This document shows, piece after piece, positions 7,230 to 14,071 of a stretch of DNA of 14,402 nucleotides. The translations under genes and the position numbers were made by a program. This stretch comes from Euryarchaeota archaeon UBA126 (GTDB lineage: Archaea; Thermoplasmatota; Poseidoniia; Poseidoniales; Thalassarchaeaceae). Where the stretch lies: contig DAMG01000089.1 of NCBI GenBank assembly GCA_002497025.1, forward strand, positions 1-14,402. The letters run 5' to 3'. Positions within the stretch are counted from its first letter, which is position 1. Each line of letters starts with the position of its first letter. A model generated the notes under the pieces. The model had not been told where the DNA came from. It made no database searches and worked only from the letters and a program-made list of their open reading frames with translations.

Positions 7230-8249
7230 TCAGATGCCGTTTAACGCTCGATTTGCTGCCCTGCTAAGGATTCTATTCTCCATTCCCTTGAACCTTGTAG
7301 AGATTAGGCAAGAAACCGCTATTTTACGGATTCTACTTCTATTGACCTTAATCCTCTCAGATACATCGAGAACATTGCCCTTTCGAAGCAATGCAATAGT
7401 GTCTAAACCGATAACAACAGGTAGCATACAAGCCATCCGAAGGCTACGATATTTTCTTGGAATCATTCGAATGTAATTTATTGCAGAATCATAGTGATCA
7501 CAGGTTATATCAAGATAGGAATCGTATAGGGGTCTGAAAACATCAATTGAATCAGGATTGTGTAGGTCCTCATGATTTAGTCCAATTTCAGATAATCTAT
7601 CATTTGGGATATAACATCGACCTAAGGCTAAATCTGCTGGAATATCTCTCAATATGTTGGTCATTTGTAGCGCCTTCCCGAAGCGAATTCCAAGTGAATC
7701 GAAGGTATCGGTATCAGGTACATCTCCAGATAATTCATTTTGCAAGGTAATCGCAGTCCAAAATTCACCAACACTTCCAGCAACCCTGTATGCATAATCA
7801 TCCAATTCGGCATCGTTTTCCAAGCAGGTTAGTTCCGACCCAAGGGCGCCGAAACGAACCAAATCAAGTCGTTGCCCTGAGATTATAACATTGAGACAGC
7901 GTTGCATTAATAGAGAATCTTTAGCTTCCATGTTTCGATATGCATTTACTACGGATTCTAGGTTTTCAAGAAGTCTTTTTTCATCTCTATCTTCTTGTAA
8001 TTGGGCAATATTGGATAAGTCTATTTTTTCTTCATTTAGCAAGTGGTTTTGATATCCATCAAGAGCTTCAATCAAGGCTTCAACATCCTCGGTTTTTGAG
8101 TCTGCAATTGTGTCTGCTAAGCGGGCTAGGAGATACAGTAGACCTACCTGGTCTCTGACACTATTCGGTAGGCTTGTTAGGGTCAAATGAAAAGAACGAG
8201 AAGTCGCCTTGAGCAATCCATCGATGTGCTCATCAATAATCTCAGCCAT
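7230..8249 (-). CDS. Squalene/phytoene synthase family enzyme, squalene-synthase-like
   Basis: This is a 339-residue isoprenoid synthase of the trans head-to-head class, distinct from its downstream neighbour. The N-terminus LLKATSRSFHLTLTSLP resembles squalene synthases. The first Asp-rich site is LARLADTIAD (D46...D50) and the second is NILRDIPADLALGRCYIP (D202...D206), so both metal sites are intact. It could make squalene from FPP alone. Alternatively it could act as the HpnC partner of an HpnC/HpnD/HpnE set, converting presqualene diphosphate to hydroxysqualene. The start is supported by GAGGTGA seven bases upstream. It follows the FAD oxidoreductase gene by 54 bases on the same strand. 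The family assignment is secure; the exact substrate and product are inferred. Confidence 0.9.
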   Translation of the reverse strand: MAEIIDEHIDGLLKATSRSFHLTLTSLPNSVRDQVGLLYLLARLADTIADSKTEDVEALIEALDGYQNHLLNEEKIDLSNIAQLQEDRDEKRLLENLESVVNAYRNMEAKDSLLMQRCLNVIISGQRLDLVRFGALGSELTCLENDAELDDYAYRVAGSVGEFWTAITLQNELSGDVPDTDTFDSLGIRFGKALQMTNILRDIPADLALGRCYIPNDRLSEIGLNHEDLHNPDSIDVFRPLYDSYLDITCDHYDSAINYIRMIPRKYRSLRMACMLPVVIGLDTIALLRKGNVLDVSERIKVNRSRIRKIAVSCLISTRFKGMENRILSRAANRALNGI

Positions 8250-8256
8250 CTTATTC

Positions 8257-8263
8257 TCACCTC
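8257..8263 (-). promoter_or_regulatory. Shine-Dalgarno site of the squalene-synthase-like gene
   Basis: GAGGTGA on the minus strand lies seven bases before the ATG at 8249 and supports that start. It also suggests internal translation initiation within the three-gene transcript. Confidence 0.6.
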
Positions 8264-8303
8264 GCCCACAATCGCTTATGTGTTGATTGCTTCGTTGCTT
8301 ACT

Positions 8304-9770
8304 TTATTCCCATATTCTCCAATCTAAGTCTTCTTTCTTTGCAGAATTTGGCCAATCCGGCCATTTTTCTTCATGATTCCATTCTGCAAAATCTCTAACT
8401 CCACTTTCTCTCAGGTATGTTGCAGCCGCTACGAGCCCCGCTCTCGTCGAAGCCTCTAGACTTGAGGGCCAATCGATATTGATCCAATCACCACCCAAAA
8501 TAACTCCCTCCCCCGCATCAAGCGGATTCGGTCGGAGACGTTGAGAGCCTGTCTTCATAGAGGTGGCAGTTCGATTTATTTTAACCACATGAAAATCAAT
8601 CAAAGCAGGTGAATCAGGGAATGCAGTGTTGATTACTCTTTGATATTCCGTTCTTATCAATTCATCATCCCATTGTAGATAATTGTCTGCGTGAGAAACA
8701 GGGCTACAAATCCAATGACCGGGAAGCCCGCCTCTATTTCCATCATCAAGTTCGCCAGAGCGATCGAATAACATCTGTATCAAAGGTTCATCACAACAAC
8801 TGACAAACGGGATACCTTCTGGTAAAATAGGCCCTTCATGGAATGCATGAATTCCAATTTGAGATGTATTGCCTAATTTTGCAAGACTTTCTGCAACTTC
8901 ATGAGATTTCATGCTCGCAGAAGAACCGGTAAGTAGCCTTGCAGTGTCCGAGATTGGAGTGCAAATTATCACTCTGTCTGCAGAATGAAATCTCTCTTTT
9001 GTATTGACTCCGGTGACTACACCTGCTTCACGAAAGAGGCTAGTAACAGGGGATGAGAGAAATACATCCACGCCTGAAGCCGCTAATGTTCTCCGTAAAC
9101 TAGAGCATACTGCATTTGTGAAGTCGTTCGTAAAGCAACCAACATCTAATGCATCGGCATTTCCGACAAGGGTCTTCTTGAACAAGAATATTGCAGATGC
9201 GGCACTGGCTTGAGAGCAATCTACATTCAATGCCAATTTACTTATTGGATTCCAAAAACGTGAGATTGCTCGTTTAGTCTGCCCATTGTGTTCTAGCCAT
9301 TCTAGGAAACTTAACTCGTCAAGTTCCCGTCTTTGCTCATCATCTGTATTTTGGATAGCTTTGACAGCCTTTTGCATTGAGAATTTATCACCTAGTCCTA
9401 GGAAATTAGCATTAAGAAAGGACGCCGATAGATGGTTTGGAGGAGGAAGGGTTCCAGATTGAATCTTCGATATTCTTCTCTGCTCAACCTCGAGAAATGC
9501 AAGCAAAGTGGAGTTTTGCAGCTTTACTGATTCTCTCACCTCACATGTTGCAAGCAATTGCAAAAAGCGTTCAAAATTTCTGAAAAATACATTCTGAGTT
9601 CCGTCAATTGGTCGGTCTATTGCTTCAATATCTACACTACAATAACGGCCACCTAATCGGGGTGAAGCCTCTAGCAGTGTAACACTCACACCCCTTCCTG
9701 CAAGAGCGAGTGCAGAGGAACAACCGGCTATTCCTCCACCAATTACGACCACTCGCGAATGCGAACTCAC
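8304..9770 (-). CDS. FAD-dependent amine-oxidase-fold oxidoreductase, HpnE-like (hydroxysqualene dehydroxylase / carotenoid desaturase family)
   Basis: This is a 488-residue flavoprotein. Residues 7-41 form a dinucleotide-binding fold: VVVIGGGIAG, then LLEASPRLGGR with the acidic ribose-binding residue. The next segment, RPIDGTQNVFFRNFERFLQLL, resembles the DNGQH...LLRRLG region of HpnE. Near the C-terminus, GVILGGDWINIDWPSSLEASTRAGLVAA matches the FAD-contacting segment (GDW...P..LE...SG) of the HpnE/CrtI superfamily. HpnE reduces hydroxysqualene to squalene, and the two adjacent synthases fit that pathway. A carotenoid desaturase role remains possible. Translation appears to start at GTG 9770, because the ATG sixteen bases upstream is out of frame. 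The gene lies 64 bases after sucD and is probably the first of the isoprenoid operon. A weak AT-rich promoter may lie in the gap. Confidence 0.85.
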   Translation of the reverse strand: MSSHSRVVVIGGGIAGCSSALALAGRGVSVTLLEASPRLGGRYCSVDIEAIDRPIDGTQNVFFRNFERFLQLLATCEVRESVKLQNSTLLAFLEVEQRRISKIQSGTLPPPNHLSASFLNANFLGLGDKFSMQKAVKAIQNTDDEQRRELDELSFLEWLEHNGQTKRAISRFWNPISKLALNVDCSQASAASAIFLFKKTLVGNADALDVGCFTNDFTNAVCSSLRRTLAASGVDVFLSSPVTSLFREAGVVTGVNTKERFHSADRVIICTPISDTARLLTGSSASMKSHEVAESLAKLGNTSQIGIHAFHEGPILPEGIPFVSCCDEPLIQMLFDRSGELDDGNRGGLPGHWICSPVSHADNYLQWDDELIRTEYQRVINTAFPDSPALIDFHVVKINRTATSMKTGSQRLRPNPLDAGEGVILGGDWINIDWPSSLEASTRAGLVAAATYLRESGVRDFAEWNHEEKWPDWPNSAKKEDLDWRIWE

Positions 9771-9820
9771 GAATGGCTCGTCGCATTATTTGGATTAAGT
9801 CTGACCGTGAATACTAAGTC

Positions 9821-9847
9821 AAAACTATCGGTCTTCATAGAAGACCG
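9821..9847 (-). terminator. Candidate terminator at the end of sucD
   Basis: On the minus strand CGGTCTTC and GAAGACCG form a perfect 8-base stem with a three-base loop at 9829-9847. Four bases later comes a short TTTT tract at 9821-9824. The stem contains the sucD stop codon. The position at the sucCD/isoprenoid boundary suggests transcription termination or 3' end formation. Archaeal terminators depend mainly on T-tracts, and this one is short, so the call is tentative. Confidence 0.4.
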
Positions 9848-10758
9848 GATTCTTCCAGCGCTACCTTCAACACAGCACCAATTTCAGAAGGGTCACGCGC
9901 AATATGAATGCCTGCGGCCTCAAATGCAGCGAATTTCTCGGTGGCTGTTCCCTTTCCACCGGAGATGATTGCGCCAGCATGTCCCATTCTTTTTCCGGGT
10001 GGGGCGGTAGAACCTGCAACGAAGCCGACAATTGGTTTACTCATGTTCTCGGCCGCCCATTCAGAAGCATCTTCCTCAGCGGTGCCGCCTATTTCACCAA
10101 TCATTACTACGGCTACAGTTTGAGGGTCGGCTTCGAAGGCAGACAAACAATCAATGAATCCGGTTCCATTTACTGGATCTCCTCCTATTCCAATGCAGGT
10201 AGACTGTCCTTCACCAATACTCATGGTTTGTGCAACTGCTTCATACGTCAAAGTTCCTGATTTCGATACTATTCCAATCCTGCCCTTGGCATGGATATGT
10301 CCTGGCATGATTCCAATTTTACAACCGCCATTATCTCCAGGTGTAATTATCCCAGGACAGTTTGGTCCTATGAGTCTAATTCCTTCTTTTTCGTTTACGT
10401 AAGCGACTGCCTTTACCATATCCAGAGTTGGTATTCCTTCGGTGATGCATACAATGACTCCCTCACCTTTGATTTGGTGGAAGGCATCGGCCGCCTCCAT
10501 GATTGCCGCAGCAGCAAATGGAGGTGGGACATAGATGACTGAAGCGTCCGCATCAGTTTGGTTAATTGCTTCCATCATGGTGTTGAAAACCGGGAATTCA
10601 TTACCTGCTAATTCTATATTTTGGCCACCCTTTCCAGGAGTTACACCACCGACCAAATTGGTGCCATATTCAACCATCTTTTCACCATGGAACCTACCTT
10701 GTGAACCGGTAATTCCTTGGATTAGTAATTTCGAATCTTCTTGAACCCAAATCGCCAT
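9835..10758 (-). CDS. sucD: Succinyl-CoA ligase (ADP/GDP-forming), alpha subunit
   Basis: This is a 307-residue SucD. The N-terminal CoA-binding Rossmann domain has QGITGSQGRFHG and VGGVTPGKGG. The middle carries IRLIGPNCPGIITPG and IGIVSKSGTLTYE. The C-terminal ligase domain has GEIGG and GKRMGHAGAI with the phosphorylated His260. With SucC it interconverts succinyl-CoA and succinate with nucleotide phosphorylation in the citric acid cycle. The ATG at 10758 shares its A with the sucC stop (TGATG), indicating translational coupling. A GTG one codon earlier is also possible. All key residues appear present and the length matches the family (about 290-310). Confidence 0.97.
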   Translation of the reverse strand: MAIWVQEDSKLLIQGITGSQGRFHGEKMVEYGTNLVGGVTPGKGGQNIELAGNEFPVFNTMMEAINQTDADASVIYVPPPFAAAAIMEAADAFHQIKGEGVIVCITEGIPTLDMVKAVAYVNEKEGIRLIGPNCPGIITPGDNGGCKIGIMPGHIHAKGRIGIVSKSGTLTYEAVAQTMSIGEGQSTCIGIGGDPVNGTGFIDCLSAFEADPQTVAVVMIGEIGGTAEEDASEWAAENMSKPIVGFVAGSTAPPGKRMGHAGAIISGGKGTATEKFAAFEAAGIHIARDPSEIGAVLKVALEESGLL

Positions 10759-11966
10759 CACTTACCACCCCCAATTAGTCCAACAATTGCTTCAGCACCT
10801 TCAGCCAATGTCTCCACAGATGTACAATCAAGGTCGGAGGAATCGATAATTGCTCGTCCCTCTTCGAACATAGTTCCTGATAAACGGATTACTAGTGGAA
10901 CTTGTAATCCCATCTTTTCTGAGGCTGCAAGTACCGCCTTTGCAACAATATCACAGCGTTGAATCCCTCCAAAGATATTGACCAATATTCCCTTGACATT
11001 TGGGTCTTCGAGAATAATCTCAAAGGCTTCCTGAACCTTGGCTTCATCCGCGCCTCCACCAATATCAAGGAAATTGGCTGGTTCGCCCCCGTAGAGTTTG
11101 ATTACATCCATAGTTGCCATGGCTAGTCCTGCTCCATTGACTAAGCAACCAATGTCTCCATCGAGTTTGACGTAGGAAAGGCCGGCTTCGTTGGCGCGAG
11201 TTTCAGTAGGTTCTTCCTCGGAATAATCTCTCAAATCTTCCCATTCTTTGTGTCTAAATGAGGCGTTTTCATCAAATCCAACCTTTGCATCAAGAGCCAC
11301 TATTTCGTCAGATTTTGTACGAACCAATGGATTGATTTCTACCATTGAGCAATCGTTCGATACGAATAGTTCGTAAAGACTTCCAATCATACCTACAAAG
11401 TCCTCTAATGCTGCACCAGAGAGGTCGAGAGAAATACCGAGGTCTTCCTTTTGCGAGTCTAGTAAACCAGTTGATGGATTAACCCAAGTTTTGTGAATAG
11501 CTTCAGGAGTCTCTTCGGCAACTTCTTCAATGTCCATTCCACCTTCAGTCGAAGCCATAATTAGTACTTGCTTTTCTTCTCTATCTACCAATAAGGCGAG
11601 ATAGTATTCATGTGCTATTTCGCAACCAGCCTCGACGTAGATATTACTGACTAATTTTCCTGCAGGGCCTGTTTGCTTCGTCACAAGTATGTGGCCGAGG
11701 ATATTTTCTGAATAGGTTTCAACCTCATCTCTGGAGAATGCTATCTTGACGCCACCCTCCATTAGAAGATCTCCAGAATTTGGACAATACAGGTTTCCTT
11801 TTCCTCGCCCACCGGCATGGATTTGGCTCTTAACAGCAACAACTTTTGAGCCAAGGGAATCATAAGCCGCAAGTGCATCTTCAACGGATTTACAGTGCAC
11901 TCCTTCCTGTACCTTTACTCCTGCAGAACGAAACAATTCCTTCCCTTGATACTCGTGAATGTTCAT
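10758..11966 (-). CDS. sucC: Succinyl-CoA ligase, beta subunit
   Basis: This is a 402-residue SucC, starting at the ATG at 11966 with the hallmark MNIHEYQGKELFR. The frame continues upstream for 67 more residues, but that part is Arg-rich, unlike the family, and overlaps the divergent gene. The N-terminal ATP-grasp domain shows VKSQIHAGGRGKG and VEINPL. The C-terminal ligase domain shows NGAGLAMATMD, FLDIGGGA and LVNIFGGI. It binds the nucleotide and succinate and partners with SucD. A partial Shine-Dalgarno sequence (GGAG) lies seven bases upstream. sucC-sucD is the conserved gene order. No convincing TATA box was found in the GC-rich gap upstream. Confidence 0.97.
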   Translation of the reverse strand: MNIHEYQGKELFRSAGVKVQEGVHCKSVEDALAAYDSLGSKVVAVKSQIHAGGRGKGNLYCPNSGDLLMEGGVKIAFSRDEVETYSENILGHILVTKQTGPAGKLVSNIYVEAGCEIAHEYYLALLVDREEKQVLIMASTEGGMDIEEVAEETPEAIHKTWVNPSTGLLDSQKEDLGISLDLSGAALEDFVGMIGSLYELFVSNDCSMVEINPLVRTKSDEIVALDAKVGFDENASFRHKEWEDLRDYSEEEPTETRANEAGLSYVKLDGDIGCLVNGAGLAMATMDVIKLYGGEPANFLDIGGGADEAKVQEAFEIILEDPNVKGILVNIFGGIQRCDIVAKAVLAASEKMGLQVPLVIRLSGTMFEEGRAIIDSSDLDCTSVETLAEGAEAIVGLIGGGK

Positions 11967-12075
11967 GTCGACACTCCGGCGACTCAACAACCGTCTTTCA
12001 ACGATGCGCCTAACGAGTGTGCACGAGGCGTCGGGGACACGAAGTGCTGAAAGTGGTAATTGCACCCGCCCAACC
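11967..12075. other. Divergent intergenic region between sucC and the nucleotidyltransferase gene
   Basis: This 109-base gap must hold the promoters of both divergent genes unless they are read through from elsewhere. It is more GC-rich than its surroundings. I see no good AT-rich TATA element in either direction and no striking inverted repeat. The apparent reading-frame extensions of both genes into it overlap each other and look like chance open frame. Confidence 0.5.
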
Positions 12076-13032
12076 ATGGACGTAGTGGTTCTAGCGGGCG
12101 GGTTTGGCACCCGCCTCAGGCCTTTGACAGAAGGTAGAGTCAAGCCGCTACTAAGAATTCTCGACAAAACTCTGCTTGAGAGAGTCGTTGAGGTAGTACC
12201 CGAGGAGATGGTCGATAGAGTGGTAGTGGCGGCAGGCTATGGAATAGAGGAAATGCGTAACTGGGCTGAGAACACTGACCTTCCATATGAGATTGTATTG
12301 TCTGTAGAGGAAGAAGCACTCGGCACAGGTGGTGCTATCGCCCTTGCACGTGAGCATTTAACCGGAAAAGGCCCAGTTTTGGTTTTGAATGGAGATTTAG
12401 TTTCAAGCGTAGACGTAGTAGCCTTGACTCAACATCACGAGAAAACTCAGGCAAAAGCGACACTTTCACTTTGGCAAGTTGAAGATCCTAGCCGTTTCGG
12501 AGTTTGTGATTTGGATGATTTTGGAATGATCCGTCGTTTTCAGGAAAAACCGGCACCAGGTACTGAGTTTTCCAATCTAATCAACGCAGGTTGCTACCTA
12601 ATAGAACGTGAAGTACTCGATCACATGGGTGTTCACAAACACTCCATGGAAAGAGAGATATTCCCTGATATTGCAAAATCGGGAGATATGGCCGGGCTTA
12701 CATTTGAGGGTTACTTTGTAGATGCTGGAACTCCTTCTTCCTTCATCGATGCGACTCAGGTTTGTATCTCCTCCAGTCGTTTTGATAAGGGGTCCTCGTG
12801 CTGTGAATCTTGGTTTTCTGATGCTGTTTGCAAATCAGGAGTGACTGGCTCATCAATTGGAAAAGGAGCCGAATTAGGTGAAGATGTAACAATTAGGGAT
12901 TCTGTTGTAATGGATGGCGCTCAAATCGGCTCAAGAGTGCAATTGAATAGGTGTATAGTAGGTGAGGGAGCTAGCATTTCATCCGGAACCGAGTTGACCG
13001 ATGCAGTAATTGGTCACGGTTCGACTATCTGA
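12076..13032 (+). CDS. Sugar-1-phosphate nucleotidyltransferase (mannose-1-phosphate guanylyltransferase-like)
   Basis: This is a 318-residue protein from the ATG at 12076 (MDVVVLAGG); a longer frame from 11959 lacks family similarity. The N-terminal GT-A nucleotidyltransferase domain shows AGGFGTRLRPLT with downstream VKP (Lys23), then VLNGDLV, FQEKP, NAGCYLI, SMEREIFPDI and YFVDAGTPSSF. The C-terminal part, from about residue 245, has hexapeptide-type repeats (SSIGKGAELGEDVTIRDSV, then GAQIGSRV, then IVGEGASIS). These are expected to form a left-handed beta helix. The enzyme joins a sugar 1-phosphate to NTP to make an NDP-sugar for glycans or glycolipids. GDP-mannose or dTDP-glucose synthesis is most likely, but specificity cannot be read directly. 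Triosephosphate isomerase follows 49 bases downstream. Confidence 0.9.
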   Translation: MDVVVLAGGFGTRLRPLTEGRVKPLLRILDKTLLERVVEVVPEEMVDRVVVAAGYGIEEMRNWAENTDLPYEIVLSVEEEALGTGGAIALAREHLTGKGPVLVLNGDLVSSVDVVALTQHHEKTQAKATLSLWQVEDPSRFGVCDLDDFGMIRRFQEKPAPGTEFSNLINAGCYLIEREVLDHMGVHKHSMEREIFPDIAKSGDMAGLTFEGYFVDAGTPSSFIDATQVCISSSRFDKGSSCCESWFSDAVCKSGVTGSSIGKGAELGEDVTIRDSVVMDGAQIGSRVQLNRCIVGEGASISSGTELTDAVIGHGSTI

Positions 13033-13081
13033 GCCGAATCTAATCCGTCAGCGTCAAAGAGTGTATTCATCTCGCCGGAGC

Positions 13082-13744
13082 GTGACTCAACCACTCGTCG
13101 TAGTCAATCTGAAGACATACGAGACCGCACATGGCGCCAGTGCAGAAGCATTAGCAAAGGCAATCTCTAGTGTTGAAACAAATGCTCGAATGATTGTTGC
13201 AGTATCCGCTTTCGACCTTAGCTCTGTAGTTGCTGCAGCACCTAATTTAGAGGTCTGGTGCCAACATCTAGACCCAGTAGGATTTGGCTCATTTACTGGT
13301 TGGTTACATCCCGCAACCGCTGTTGAAAGGGGTGCTAGTGGAACACTAATCAATCACGCAGAGCACAAAGTGGAAATCGAGCATGTAGCCATGTTACTCG
13401 ACCAAGTCCCTGAAGGGTTCACTGTATGCGCCTGTGCAGCAGACATCGAAGAGGCTCGTGCATTGACTGCATTAGGCCCGGATTTTGTCGCGGTCGAACC
13501 ACCGGAATTAATCGGTGGAGACATTTCTGTTACAACGGCAGATCCTACAATAGTAAGCGGTACAGCTGCTGCCGTAAAGGAAATTTCAGAGCAGGTTGGA
13601 ATCCTTTGTGGCGCGGGAGTAAAGAACGGTGCAGACGTTGCAGCAGCGATTGAGCTTGGAACAACCGGAGTTCTTCTTGCTAGTGGAGTCACTAAGGCAG
13701 AGGATCCGGCATCAGTAGTCGCGGACCTTGTTTCTTCTCTTTGA
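13082..13744 (+). CDS. tpiA: Triosephosphate isomerase, archaeal type
   Basis: This is a 220-residue TIM barrel starting at GTG 13082 (MTQPLVVVNLKTYE), with GGAG just upstream. The frame is open back to 13010, but the extra residues are not TIM-like. Its length fits the short archaeal class rather than the roughly 250-residue bacterial one. Catalytic residues are visible: Lys11 in NLKTYE, His92 in INHAEH and Glu139 in VEPPELIG. Phosphate-binding glycine segments LCGAGV and GVLLASGV are also present. It interconverts dihydroxyacetone phosphate and glyceraldehyde 3-phosphate. The family motif NHSE reads NHAE here, so the conserved Ser next to the catalytic His is replaced by Ala. It is probably cotranscribed with the nucleotidyltransferase gene and converges on the eL41 gene six bases away. 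Confidence 0.96.
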   Translation: MTQPLVVVNLKTYETAHGASAEALAKAISSVETNARMIVAVSAFDLSSVVAAAPNLEVWCQHLDPVGFGSFTGWLHPATAVERGASGTLINHAEHKVEIEHVAMLLDQVPEGFTVCACAADIEEARALTALGPDFVAVEPPELIGGDISVTTADPTIVSGTAAAVKEISEQVGILCGAGVKNGADVAAAIELGTTGVLLASGVTKAEDPASVVADLVSSL

Positions 13745-13750
13745 TTAGAA

Positions 13751-13858
13751 TCATTGGCGAGCTTGCTTACGAGCGGCCTTTCGCCTTCGTAGTTTCTTCT
13801 TTCGCCACTTCCAGCGTTGCTTCCCTGCCTTCTTCCACGCACGGGAACCTCGCTTCAT
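13751..13858 (-). CDS. rpl41e: Ribosomal protein eL41
   Basis: This very small gene encodes 35 residues. The protein starts MKRGSRAWKKAGKQRWKW and continues RKKKLRRRKAARKQARQ, so more than half the residues are Lys or Arg. The pattern of a KxW-type element, RWKW, then a single basic helix of KK/RR repeats matches archaeal eL41. In particular it resembles the roughly 37-residue thermococcal form that also begins MKR and carries RWKW. eL41 is a single helix bridging the ribosomal subunits. The gene starts at an ATG 73-75 bases after tRNA-Arg on the same strand and might be cotranscribed with it. No clear Shine-Dalgarno sequence was seen. It ends six bases from the convergent TIM gene and is short enough to be missed by automatic annotation. 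Confidence 0.85.
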   Translation of the reverse strand: MKRGSRAWKKAGKQRWKWRKKKLRRRKAARKQARQ

Positions 13859-13930
13859 GCGTCGCGCCGACCTGCTGGGTGTATTTGATGTAAACGGTGA
13901 ATCCCTACGGGGTTATTCGGCAGAGAATGG

Positions 13931-14007
13931 TGGTGGGCGCGCCAGGATTCGAACCCGGGTCACCGGCTTAGAAGGCCAGCATGATATCCAGACTACACCA
14001 CGCACCC
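13931..14007 (-). tRNA. tRNA-Arg (anticodon TCT)
   Basis: The cloverleaf folds cleanly on the minus strand. The acceptor GGGTGCG pairs with CGCGCCC (one G-U). The D-arm is GTG/CAT. The anticodon stem CTGGC/GCCGG holds the loop CTTCTAA, giving anticodon TCT (reads AGA/AGG). The variable loop has four bases, and the T-arm CCGGG/CCTGG encloses TTCGAAT. There is no intron. The discriminator base is A (13934), and the next three bases are CCA, so the 3' CCA seems to be encoded. Confidence 0.95.
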
Positions 14008-14071
14008 ATGCCATGCGCGGCACTTCCCCTTTGTGAAACCTGCACCTTGTCATCTAGAGTAAGATTCTGCT

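Noticed and set aside
8304..9770. Calling the flavoprotein a phytoene desaturase (CrtI)
   Set aside because: The segment after the FAD fold and the GDW...P..LE C-terminal region look more like HpnE, though I cannot exclude a desaturase without a phylogeny.
9904..10260. 118-residue plus-strand open frame within sucD
   Set aside because: It is antisense to a highly conserved enzyme gene and shows no protein-like pattern.
11959..12075. Plus-strand extension of the nucleotidyltransferase and minus-strand extension of sucC (to 12167) that overlap each other
   Set aside because: Neither extension resembles its family, both are Arg/Ser-rich, and each family has a clear start (MDVVVLAGG and MNIHEYQGKELF).
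13354..13842. 162-residue minus-strand open frame
   Set aside because: It lies antisense to TIM and in a different frame from eL41, has low-complexity composition and no recognisable domain; it is a shadow of GC-richer coding sequence.
14008..14025. Short inverted repeat TGCC/GGCA just upstream of tRNA-Arg
   Set aside because: Only four base pairs, within expectation by chance.
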